From Adiantum capillus-veneris (lineage: Eukaryota > Streptophyta > Polypodiopsida > Polypodiales > Pteridaceae), in contig CM043953.1 of NCBI GenBank assembly GCA_014529385.2, forward strand, positions 91,688,842 through 91,752,841: DNA of 64,000 bases, in the 5' to 3' direction. Below, one piece after another: positions 54,361 through 64,000 of this stretch (positions within the stretch are counted from its first letter, which is position 1; each line of letters opens with the position of its first letter). Under the pieces are notes generated by a model. It was not told the origin of the DNA. It worked only from the letters and a program-made list of their open reading frames with translations, and searched no databases. Made by a program: the position numbers and the translations under genes.

Positions 54361-57300
54361 ATGAACCTTAGATCTGGTCGTATATTAGCAAACCAATGCA
54401 TATTTGGAGAGACGGCTAGTAGAGTATCCACCAAAGAGAGTGTGAATCGAGGCGATCACTTGGACACTATCTTTGAAGAAGTCTCAGATACGTATTCAGA
54501 CTCAATATCTGAAATGTATTCCTCTTCAACTTATTCAGGAACCGAAACTACAGTGCGATATAAGCACATACTCACCTTTTATAAGACTAATATCCATGGA
54601 GCTCAGGTTTACCTGGATCCTAGTGAAGACTATGCCGTTCACATTGATGACCATGACATAGAGTTTGAAGAGGAAATAAGGACAAACAAACAAGGAAAAA
54701 TGTATATGGATAAAAACGGGACTCAGTATCTAAAAGTTGAAAACCCTAATATGATAGACAAATGGGGGTTGGAAGTAAATACCATAATTCTAGATATGGC
54801 AGCAAAAGAAGGTCCATCAACTTTAGAATTTGAGGGATATAATCAAGTTGATTTGAAGCCTTTGAATCGACTTAGCACGGATAATCTTAGGATCGGAGTC
54901 TATTGTTGGGAGGATAGGAACGTCAAAGATCTTCTATGGACTTCTCATGCCAAATCAGGACAGCTAACACCCATGAAGATCATCTATATCTTCAAAATCA
55001 AAGACAAAGGTTCAATAGATCTACCAACCTACCTATTTAGGCATTGTTATAACAAGTGACTTTGTTACGATGAGTCCTGAGGAGGTGGAACAAACCAAAT
55101 ACCAAGGATACTCCGTAAGACATTGGATATTGAGCCAAGGACCAGAAACTATACCAAGAGAGGAACCCCACGAGAGATCTTTTGAGAGCAATTTAAAAAA
55201 CCCGAACCTACCTCATCACGGAGAGAACCGGGTGACACTTTTGACCTAAGTATGATGGAAATGTTCAATATGTGCCTATGAGACCACAAGTACAACCCAT
55301 GTATAGATATCAACCTAATATGGCCCCAGCTCAAAGACCACCGATGGGAATGGAAAGACCTCAATCTGTGTTGGGTCAACAACCTCCATATCCTGGACAT
55401 ATTGTAGTGCCTATAAAGTACATGCATTCAAAGGGAATTATAGATAAACAAGCACTAGTGCCTGTTACACTCTATGTTGAGCTTAGTCCATCTACAATAA
55501 TGGTAGAAGGAGATTGGTATAATTCACATCCACCACCAATGGAAGAACCTGTGACTTATGCTACACAAGAGCTTACAACTATGTAGTATGTAGCTAATCA
55601 AGGTGTTAGACCTCCTATGGTAAGACCCATGATTAAGCCAAGGACTGGAAATTGCCATAACTCTGGTGCAGATGATCACTAGAAAAATGAATGCCCAGAT
55701 CCAGACAAGAACATTAAGCCAGTTGAAGCTTTTTGTATACAATGTTGTAGAAAGGGAGAACACTTCTCTGAAGATTGTCCAAAAAATCCTTCAAACAAGG
55801 GTAAAGCAGTAATGGAATGTAGTCCAAGTGACACCTAGTAGCTCATCGGAGAGTGAACCTATTGTTTCAATCAAAGTAATCACTAGAGCCCATGCTAAGA
55901 AAAAGAAGCATAACTCCTCTGATGACTAAGAGAATACTAAAATTTCCTCTCAAAAGACCGAGAGAAGAAGAAGCCAGAGGTATAAGATAAGAAAACAGAA
56001 ACAAAGGACTGAAATCGAGAAGAAAGCCAAGAAACTATTTCAGGAAATAGTGAAAGAAACTAGAAGTGAAATCAAGGAAACCACGATGAAATCTGGAGGA
56101 TCAATTTTGGTAGATAAATTTTTTGAGCCAATCAATGTAGCCTTGGAAGCTTACTAAGCGGGACTTAAAGCAGGCCAGAACATTAAAAACAAATAAAAAA
56201 ACTATCTTTCTCTGGATATGGAAGCAGCTAAGCTTCAATCTTATCAAAATATGGTAAGAGTTACTCAAGAGATGCTAAGAAAACAAAAACCCAAGCTCGA
56301 GAGTATAGCAAAACCTGAGGAGCTTGTGGGAGTAACCCGTAAAGAGAAATCTGAAGTGGTGGAAGAACCCCACCTTGAAACTAAAGAGCCAGAACTCATA
56401 GTGCCTGACAGTGAATATTCCTTAGATGGAATTTCATTCGTAGAAGAAGACTGGCCAGGACATTTATGGAAAAAAGTGAGAGAGTTTAATGATGGGAGCC
56501 TAACTTTGAAGTCAGCTCCTATAGAGGAAGTTTGGTTAGAAAATCTACCTCCTGATATGGACATGGATGTACAATCCTTGTATGGGGATTGCGGCTGTGA
56601 AGCTTCAGGAATGTCTAAACCAATGACTCTGAAAACACTACCCTCTTACTTGGGAGATAATGAAGAAGAATCCATAGTGTGTAAAACCACTCAGATAAAA
56701 AGAGCGGAACATACCCTTGAGGTAGACAGCATCCATTCAATCATCTCTACACCCATTCAATGCACTCCTACTTTAGGAGAACTGTTAAAAATCAGACCAT
56801 ATCTATGGAATGATCTACAAAAAACTCTAGAGAAGGTGGGGATAGTAGGGCTAATCGTGAAAAATTTGAGAAAATTGAAACACGAATCGAATAACAAAGA
56901 GATTAGATCCGTCCCAATGAACAAAGTCGGAGAATACTACGAAGGAAAAGAAGGAAACACAACCCTTCCATTGAGATATAATGATATAGAAACCATGACA
57001 ATACTGGATAGTGGGCAGGTATAGCCATAGCCACGAAAGCAGTATGAATCATGGGGAAAACCAACCATTAGACAAACTCGAATGAAATTACAATTGGCTG
57101 ATGGACACATCGAAAGATCCTTAGGACTGCTTGAAAAAGTGATAGTTAGTTCCTGTGGAATTGATTATCAACATACTTTTGCAATAGTGGACTTTGAAAA
57201 GAAACTCAATTATGAAATCATCTTGGAAAGACCTTTCATGCGACAAGTATAACTCATTCAGGATTCGGGAAACAATTACCTATACTTAAAGCAAGTGGGA

Positions 57301-57849
57301 TCAATAACAAGGGTTAATTTAAAATATCACACCTATAGAGATGTCATGAAAACACCCATACAAGAATTTGAGTTAGTCTCTTCAGCTGAAACAAAACTTC
57401 CATCTTGGTTAAACAAAGACACACCTATTTGGATGTGTAGAGCCTCAAAAAACGAGAGTTTAAAACGAGAAGAATGTATCTTAGAAAGGGATTGCAAAGA
57501 TGAAGCCTATGTACCCGAACCCTTTCCAGAGCATTTGTTTGAGCCATTTGAATGGACTCAAATTTTAGCAACAATGGATGTATGTGTAAATACGTCTATG
57601 CCTACTCAATTTTGCAATGAGGACCGCTATGACATAATTCCCATACAAATGATCTCAACCCTTCACATTAGAGACAAAGTTCAAGAACCCAAGGACTTAA
57701 TGAAATCTCAACAAGTCTTTTCAGACTTCTACTATGACGCAACAAACAAGTTAGAAGAACATTCAGCTACCTCAGATGATTCGGGGTCGGAAAAAGAACA
57801 TGTGAGAGCTAAACTACTCATGAAAGGAAGGGAGGAAAATTTTTTTTGA
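54361..57849 (+). pseudogene. Gypsy gag-protease, element 2
   Basis: Starts at 54361 (MNLRSGRILANQ) with 232 open codons to 55059. About 180 bp later the reading resumes at KYDGNVQYVPMRPQ (near 55250), so the capsid-like region of element 1 is gone. Zinc knuckles near 55645-55780 are damaged: CHNSGADDH has lost its second cysteine and is followed by a stop, while CIQCCRKGEHFSEDC is kept. The linker is open at 56218-57024 and reaches the protease MTILDSG (about 56997). A frameshift removes the following residues. The last frame (57295-57849) keeps the single-copy LPSWLNKDTPIWMC. Confidence 0.85.
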
Positions 57850-57889
57850 CTTTTCAAACCAGAAACCTAGAAGACAAAAATGGTATAGA

Positions 57890-59452
57890 AGAACAAAGGA
57901 GAAACAACAGAAACAGATAGAGGAGCTGGGAGAGCTCCTGACAAAGTTATCTGATGTGTGCAAAAGCAAAGATCAACAAATAATAGAAGTAACCAATGAA
58001 CTTTTAACCACTACTCTATCAGTAAAAAAGATTTAAGTGCAGTTTGATGTAGCTAATGCCTCTTTGCAGTACTCCGAGCAACAAATTAATGATCAAGTGG
58101 CATTTCTAAGACAGATAAGAGAAAACCCCATTGTAGCCTCAATTAAGGGAACATATGAAGTCTACAAGACTTTAGAAAAGAGGAACGAAGACCTTGAACT
58201 TGAGTTGAAGCCGGAACAAATGCAAATACGAGACCTTGCATTGATGCAGGTTCAAAGAGAAAAGCAATTGCTCAAGGAAATAGAAGAATTGAAGAGAGTC
58301 AATCAGCTGCTAAGACAGGGACAAACAAAAACTCAGGAGGAGGCAGGAACCTCTGAATAGCCAACCGTCAACATACCATCAGTTTCTATTGCTGATATGA
58401 AAACAAAAAGGCTAGTAGGAGAGTCACATTTTCAAGTACCAATCACTGAAGCCGAGCAAGTGCCAATGGTCCAGCTTTCTAAAGCTGTGAAAGATGCACT
58501 GAAGGAGCAGATGGTCCAAGAAGTAGATGCTGAATGGAAAGCATCAATGGATTGGGAATTGAGAGTTCTCCACTCAGTAAATGTAACTCAGCTCACTCCC
58601 AACTAAATCAATGCTCAATGGCATCAGCAATCACTACGCTACCTGTTGATAAAGGTGGAGCTACTGCTGCAGGTTAAGAAAAGACTTTACAAGGATATGC
58701 AGGTAGAAGGCTCAGATGATATCCACCCAAAAAGGAGAAGGAACTGGTTGAACAAGAACTCTAGATACCTAATTCTATTCACAAAAGCACCTACAACCCT
58801 ACAAAAGGACCCTACATTCTGTCATGTACCAAGGGTAAGGACGTGGCAGGCGCATGATGCACTGAAGAAGAAGAGGCCAACATGGCTAAATTACCCATGA
58901 CTACCAGCTCCAGAGCAGGGACCACCAACGAAAGAATATATGGTGAAAACCCTAACGGGCGCCATGACCTTCTTCAAGAGCCTCTCTGACCTCTCATGTG
59001 CAATGCTTTGTAAAATCTGCAGAATGTTGCTCACCTGCATTCAAAATTTTCACGAGTCTGAGCAAGCAAGAGCACCATGGATACCTTTCCTCGAAGGAAA
59101 CAAAGGTCTATGCTATGATTTAAGTGGACAGCCTTCAGAAGAAGTCCTCTACAGCTTCTACACCAGATGTATGTTTCTGCCATCTAGCAATATGTTGGCA
59201 TTTGAAGAGGCATTCTATATAGATTTCTTCACATGGCAGACAAAGATATTTGGGCTAGTGATCAACAACCTCACATCAAGGTTTGTTGCCTATTCAGCTA
59301 TTCAACTTAAAAACAGGGTCACCATGCAATTTTTGCAAGTCCGTGACAAAGAAAGATGAATTGGATATGAAAGAGCCCTATGTGCGCTTAAAGACTGCCT
59401 GGCCAGTCGTCGTCATCAACCCGAAGACTACTTCAGTCCATGAAGCTGTGTC
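57890..59452 (+). pseudogene. C-terminal half of the coiled-coil 3' ORF, element 2
   Basis: Frames at 58037-58360 (coiled coil, LEKRNEDLELELKPEQMQ), 58397-58606 (WELRVLHSVNVTQLTPN), 58646-58900 and 58940-59359 match the end of the element 1 ORF, including GNKGLCYDLSGQPSEE and RCMFLPSSNMLAFEEAF. This copy has an extra 12 codons (IDFFTWQTKIFG) that element 1 lacks at 38040. Three or four interruptions. The product is unknown. Confidence 0.7.
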
Positions 59453-59482
59453 AAGGGACGACACAGTCAAGGAGGTGGGGAA

Positions 59483-59998
59483 TGTTAGCAGCAAGCTAAC
59501 TCGGATAACATTTTTTGGAGATTTTATTGTTAAAAAACTTATAATTTTGATAAATCGGGAATGTTGCAACTCCTACTTTCCGGATAAACAGTGTAATTGA
59601 TGACTCAGGGCTACAAGCTTCCAAATTGTATCAACCTATCTTTAGTTAAAGCTGCCAGATTATTAGTTTTGACCACAAAAACCTTGGCTAAGGTATAAAA
59701 GACAATTTTTGTAAGTATTTTGCAAATTTTTTTTGGATAATAGAACACGGCGTGAGCTAATGGCTCTCACTTCTCTCCTTCACATGCTTCCTTCTATCTC
59801 CCCGGTTGTCACATTGCAGTGTCGTCTATTGTGTTCCAATCGCACGTAAGAGCTCTACGCGTTGACGTAAACATTTCATGGTAATCCATAGCTTTTGGCA
59901 TCTCCGACCCGCGGCCTAATTTCATCATAAGTAGGAATTTCAGCTAGAAAATCATAAAATAGTATAGGTGGGATATTGGGACATCATTCATTGCGAAG
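59483..59998 (+). repeat. Gypsy element 2, 3' LTR, truncated
   Basis: TGTTAGCAGCAAGC start preceded by the purine tract AAGGAGGTGGGGAA. Similarity to the 5' LTR ends near CATTGCGAAG (59998). TATA box at 59694-59701. Confidence 0.85.
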
Positions 59999-59999
59999 T

Positions 60000-62900
60000 C
60001 TCAAGCTAATGAGTCTATCGTGGAGAAAAGAGATGAAGAAGTTCATGGGACATCAAAAAGGACAACGAGATTCAACAGCAAGCAAGATGAAGGTCCTACT
60101 CCTAAGCCCGCTCCTGAAGTGGTGATGAGGATGCACCCAAGGACAAAAAGCAAGGTAAACCCAGGGGCCCTCATATAAGCTTAAATCTGACATTGAATTA
60201 GCTACAGATTTATAGAATGTTTTTGAAGAGCGCATTCTGAATAGTAAAGTGGAGCTCACATTGGGTTATATTTTGGGCATTGCCAAACGTGAGTTTCACG
60301 AGGAGATAATTGATATCATCAAAAGAAAGTGGTAGATACCAAGTGAACAAGAGCTGGAGTCAGTGAAGAGCCAGGCGGTTTGCCACATTGAAGCAGTTTT
60401 GGACGACTATGAAGAGTATTTGGCAAATCTTTAAGAAGAAGAAGAGTCGAGGTCTGTGGTGGTGTCAAATCCAACCGTACCAGAGGTAAGGCATGTTCAT
60501 TTCAATGAAGATGAAGACAGTGAAAGTATACCAAGGAGTCACTTTTCAAGGACTCATTGGGCAAGGACAAGAACCAAAACTATTGTGAAGCTTGGCGATA
60601 TTGAAGAACCAGTCTTAGCACTCATAGATCATGGAGATCAATTTGATGGCTAAAAGCTTGCACAAAAAGGGAAAATGGACTATTGATGTGGACCATGGTT
60701 GGCGGATTCGAGGTGCCAATATGCTTCCAGGCGACCTCTATGGTGCTTGTGCCAATGTTAAGGTAACTGTAGGGGATGTCTGTGATGAGAAAAAATTCTT
60801 TATACAAGAGCATTCCTCTTATCCATTAATTTTGGGGCAACCCTACATTACGGCTGTGTGAATGGAAACCAAGGTGTTGGATGATGGCTCGGCCTATGCC
60901 AGGGTTCGAAGCCGAGATGGTAAGAAAGCAGTACAATTCTTGACTGTATGTGTTGACCATGCCAGGAACAAGGATAGTCTACATGATCATCCAATGCCAA
61001 AGATACGCAAGGAGTTTAGAGAGCACAGGTTTGCACAGGATTTTCTCGGAGTGCCATTATAAAGCGGGACTAGGGTGGTACAATTGAGGAGAAGTTTTCG
61101 CAAAGAGAAGCTTTCTCTTCGGGGTTTTTGGGGTTAACATCTAAAGGTTCATTATCTTTCAGAAAATTTGATGATTTACCAAAGTGGGAAAAACAGTATG
61201 TTTCAGGTATCCAAAGTGAATTGCAGGGTTGTGATGTGCTTGAATCAGATGATATGATTTCAGGAGTCTTTGAAGAGGTATCTTATGTAGATACTATGTC
61301 ACAGCTTGAGGAGATTAGGCAAAACAGGTACAAAGCAGAACTGCAGTGGTTAAGGTCCATTCAATGAACATGTATGATGAGTTAAGTTTATATGAATCAC
61401 TTATACATATTGAGGATGATTCAGGTAAAGCAGTTGAAGCACATGTAGAGACAAAATACAAGACTATTGCAAAGAAAGTGAGGCCAGTGGCTACACCGCT
61501 ACCAGAAGGAAGTGATGGGATGATCAAGGAGGCTTCTCGACAGCCTACACTCAGGAATACAAAGAACATAGGGCATAAGTTTATTAAGGAGACATTGCAG
61601 CAGTTGAAAGTTGGAGAAGACGGTTTCCTCAATGAAGAGGAGATCAAATGTTTTCAAGGTATGCTAAAAAAAAATGGTAAAGCTTTCACTTTTGAGCCAA
61701 GTGAGATTGGGTGTGTGGATCCAAGTGTTGTTTCACCAATGGTTATTATCATTGTTCTACACATTCCGTGGAGCTTGCGTCCTATTCCAGTTCCTAAAGC
61801 TCACTTGCCAAAGCTTATCAATTTTCTTAATGAAAAGATTCAAATGGGAATTTTGGAGCCTTCATGTGCACCATATTCTAACTGACGGTTTACTATTCTG
61901 AAGAGAAATGGTACATTAAGGTTCGTTCAGTATATGCAGCCGATTAACAAGGTAACAATCCGCAATGTGGGTATTGGCCCAATTGTGGATGAATTTGTTG
62001 AGGCCTTTGCAGGTAGATCTATTTACTCCGTGGGTGATATTTATTCAAGATATGATCAATTCTAGTTAGCTTTGGAGAGCAGGGATCTTACTACAATGTG
62101 TACTCCTCTTGGTTTGGTAAGGATGTGCACTTTGCCATAGGGTGCTACTAATTCAGTAGCTCATATGATGAACGGCATGAATAAGGTATTAAGGGACTTT
62201 ATCCCACATGTTACTATGCCTTTCATTGATGATCTACCAATTAAGGGCTGTGAAGAAGGCTCAAAAGATGAAACAAAAGACCAGAGGGGGTGCCGACAGT
62301 TTGTTGCTCAACATATTGTTGACTGTGATGCTATATTATCAAGGCTTGAAGAAGTTAACTTAACACTTTCATGTCAAAAATCAACTTTTGGTGCTAAGGA
62401 GGTCTTAATTGTGGGAGATATGTGCAGTTCTAAAGGAAGAAGGCCAAGTCCAGCAGAAGTCAAAGCAATCCAAAAGGTGAAGGAAACATGTTCTTCGGTT
62501 ACTGAAGTTCGTCGATTCTTGGGTACATGTGTGTTGTATCGTATTTGGCTACCACACTTTGCTCATGTTGAAGAGGTGTTGTATTAATTGCTACAAAAAG
62601 GTAAAAGGTTTGTTTAGGAAGAAGTCCACACACAAGCTATCAGGAAATTAAAGAAGATGTTTCTTGAGGCTCCGACCTTGAGGAAAGTTGATTATAAATC
62701 TGACAGGGCAGTTATTTTAACAGTTGACACTAGCCCGACAGGTATTGGATGGGCTATAGGTCAAGATGATGCCGAAGTACACAGGTATGTAGTGAGATTC
62801 GGAGCCTAGGTGCTCAATGCTCGTCAATGAAGATATCCACAGGTTAAGAGGGAACTTTGGGGTGTTGCTACTGCTCTAAGGACTGATAAAGAATACTTTA

Positions 62901-63075
62901 TTGGAGCTTCTGTTGTGGTAGAGACAAATTGCTTACCACTGATAGGGATGATTGCAAACTGCTCTACTCCGGACATTGCCTAGCCTTGACGGACACTGAT
63001 ACTTGCATCTTGGGAGTTATGATGCCATTCAAGCACCAGAAGGGGCAACAAAGTGATATTCCTAGTCGAAAATGA
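60000..63075 (+). pseudogene. Gypsy pol of a different lineage (protease, RT, RNase H)
   Basis: From about 60000 a gag-like tail precedes a protease with ALIDHG (where DTG/DSG is usual; frame broken just after) and a second half LILGQPYITAV (60826-60858). RT spans about 61640-62590: RPIPVPKAHLPKLINFLNEK (61780-61839), YSVGDIYSRYDQF (62020-62062), catalytic FIDD in PFIDDLPIKG (near 62219), and VRRFLGTCVLYRIWLPHF (62507-62560). RNase H follows with ILTVDTSPTGIGWAIG (about 62718-62765) and VKRELWGVATALR; its end, KHQKG..SDIPSRK, is near 63040. At least eight stops or frameshifts. The RT reads unlike Athila/Tat or chromovirus RT that I know. No integrase or LTR of its own is visible. Confidence 0.8.
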
Positions 63076-63079
63076 GCGG

Positions 63080-63560
63080 CTTTGCTTTGGTCGGCATGTC
63101 ATCCCTTGCGATGCCCGTGGCCGCACCATGGAGAGCTTAGCATTGCTTGGCCGATATGCATGCCAAATGTATACCAAATGCAGTGCCCCTAAACAAATTA
63201 AGGCCACCAATGGAACATCTTATCAAGCTTGGCAAGCTTGGCCAGCATGTATGCCAAGTCTGGTGCCCTTACAAGGAAATAAGGGCTTTTTAGTAACCTA
63301 AATGGCTGCCTGCCCAAGCCAACCCAAGGCGCCCACCGTTTTAATTAAAACCGTCTACATTGTGTGTCAAGAGAAAGAGGGTATGGCGAGCAGGGCAAAA
63401 ATGGAAGCGCATGCAGTAAAGTTTTCGCTCGCGCTAGCCAGCATGGTGCTCAGACGCCCTCGTCGCAGAAACGAAAGTGACATAAAATCTCCTCGCGAAG
63501 CTTTTCGGCACCAGCTGCGCTGGTTTTCGAGCAAGTTCAAATCCACCTGCCACGTCATTA
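63080..63560. other. Unassigned region after Gypsy pol
   Basis: Similarity to pol ends here. The local words TTGCTTGGCCGATATGCATGCC and CTTGGCAAGCTTGGCCAGC suggest short imperfect repeats. The 147-codon frame at 63302-63745 has no domain. It may be the beginning of an LTR. Confidence 0.35.
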
Positions 63561-64000
63561 GGGGGTACCCATTAGCGACATCGCTAATGGGTAGGCCCCT
63601 TTTAGCAAGAAAAGTTCATGCAAGTAATAAAAGGGGAATTCGGATGTTTTTTTTTTCAACTCCCCTTCTCATTCTTGAACGCCCTCTCTTTTCATTGATC
63701 TCTTGCTCTCAGGGGAAGAGGGTGAGAGGCCTTAAGCCATCTTAATCCAAAGCTCTCAAAGCTAAGCATCTCAATCTCATGGAGCAAGCCTTGATGATCA
63801 CTAATCTCTCATAAGCCAAGCTTTGAATCCTATCTCAAGCTCTGTAATATCTCATAAGCCAAGATTTGAATCCTATCTCAAGCTCTCTAATCTCTTAAGC
63901 TCTAAGACTATTCTCTAAACCCTTAAGCCAAAGCCTAAGCCTAATCTCGGAATCCATATCCAAGCATAAGCTAAGCTTTGAAAGCTCTTGATCTCATCTA
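63560..64000 (+). promoter_or_regulatory. Promoter- or LTR-like region with 43-bp tandem repeat
   Basis: A CACGTCA motif (63551-63557), the hairpin, and an AGTAATAAAAGGGG TATA-like block (63632-63645) are followed by CT-rich leader-like sequence. From 63802 a 43-bp unit (TCATAAGCCAAGCTTTGAATC ...) occurs twice, plus a partial third copy from 63888. The window ends inside it. It resembles the start of an LTR or a 5' untranslated region, but no partner repeat is in the window. Confidence 0.35.
63566..63593. repeat. Perfect 13-bp-arm hairpin
   Basis: TACCCATTAGCGA (63566-63578) and TCGCTAATGGGTA (63581-63593) are exact reverse complements around CA. The stem can extend through the flanking GGGGG and CCCC with a two-base bulge. 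It lies upstream of the TATA-like AATAAAAGG (about 63637). Confidence 0.9.

Larger units (their letters stand above)
52130..59998 (+). mobile_element. Gypsy element 2, RT-, RNase H- and integrase-less
   Basis: The 5' LTR is at 52130-53007 and a 3'-truncated LTR at 59483-59998; they share family-2 features (AACAGTG, GATAATAGAACAC). The primer site is well preserved. Order: short leader, gag, protease, then directly the C-terminal half of the 3' ORF. Relative to element 1, a capsid-encoding stretch of gag (junction near 55222) and everything between protease and the middle of the 3' ORF (junction near 57895) are missing. The element ends where LTR similarity stops and a different Gypsy begins. 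Confidence 0.85.

Overview
The window looks like intergenic DNA from a very large, retrotransposon-rich land-plant nuclear genome. The evidence is Copia and Gypsy LTR retrotransposons with plant-type primer sites (initiator-Met and tRNA-Asp), L1-type LINE fragments, PPR-type coding remnants, A+T-rich spacer and very many (GA)n/(CT)n, (CA)n and poly-G/C tracts. A homosporous fern or another non-seed plant is my best guess; the sequence does not prove it. I found no intact host protein gene, rRNA, credible functional tRNA or CRISPR array. Nearly every open frame is a piece of a decayed mobile element.

Layout. 0-6.1 kb: small inverted-repeat elements (322-384, 445-792, 2438-3059), two PPR-type remnants (near 1.1-1.5 and 5.0-5.2 kb), SINE-like sequence at 3.8-4.7 kb and long microsatellites. 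6.1-10.35 kb: a candidate 4.2-kb DNA transposon whose two ends are a perfect 17-bp inverted repeat; its right end recurs at 20.7-21.5 kb. 10.4-16.8 kb: a striking GA/CT-flanked hairpin and a Copia element with both LTRs, an inactivated polyprotein and a deletion in reverse transcriptase (RT). 17.1-17.9 kb: LINE RT fragment. 18.1-22.0 kb: a minus-strand LTR element without recognisable coding, carrying a foldback element and a copy of the 17-bp-TIR transposon.

22.0-39.2 kb: a large Gypsy-type element (element 1) in the order LTR, tRNA-Asp primer site, leader with palindromic modules, gag, protease, an inserted TIR transposon, integrase, a second retropepsin-like segment, a second palindrome-bearing leader, a long coiled-coil 3' ORF, LTR. 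RT and RNase H are missing. 39.2-47.9 kb: mostly unrecognised sequence with local duplications and paralogous minus-strand fragments. 47.9-48.8 kb: 5' end of a second Copia copy. 49.2 kb: LINE ORF1-like fragment. 50.3 kb: a second SINE-like head-to-head pair. 52.1-60.0 kb: a sister Gypsy (element 2), also lacking RT, RNase H and integrase. 60.0-63.1 kb: a third Gypsy, of a different lineage, with a decayed protease-RT-RNase H. 63.1-64.0 kb: promoter- or LTR-like sequence with a perfect hairpin and a 43-bp tandem repeat.

The most interesting material is (1) the Gypsy family with a 3' coiled-coil ORF and near-perfect palindromes built on AATAATCGCGATTATT placed before both its gag and its 3' ORF; (2) the 17-bp TIR transposon family with a candidate gene-capturing member; (3) the SINE-like head-to-head units; and (4) a TAG stop at the same gag codon in two separate Copia copies. 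All identities are from reading the sequence; no search or alignment program was run.
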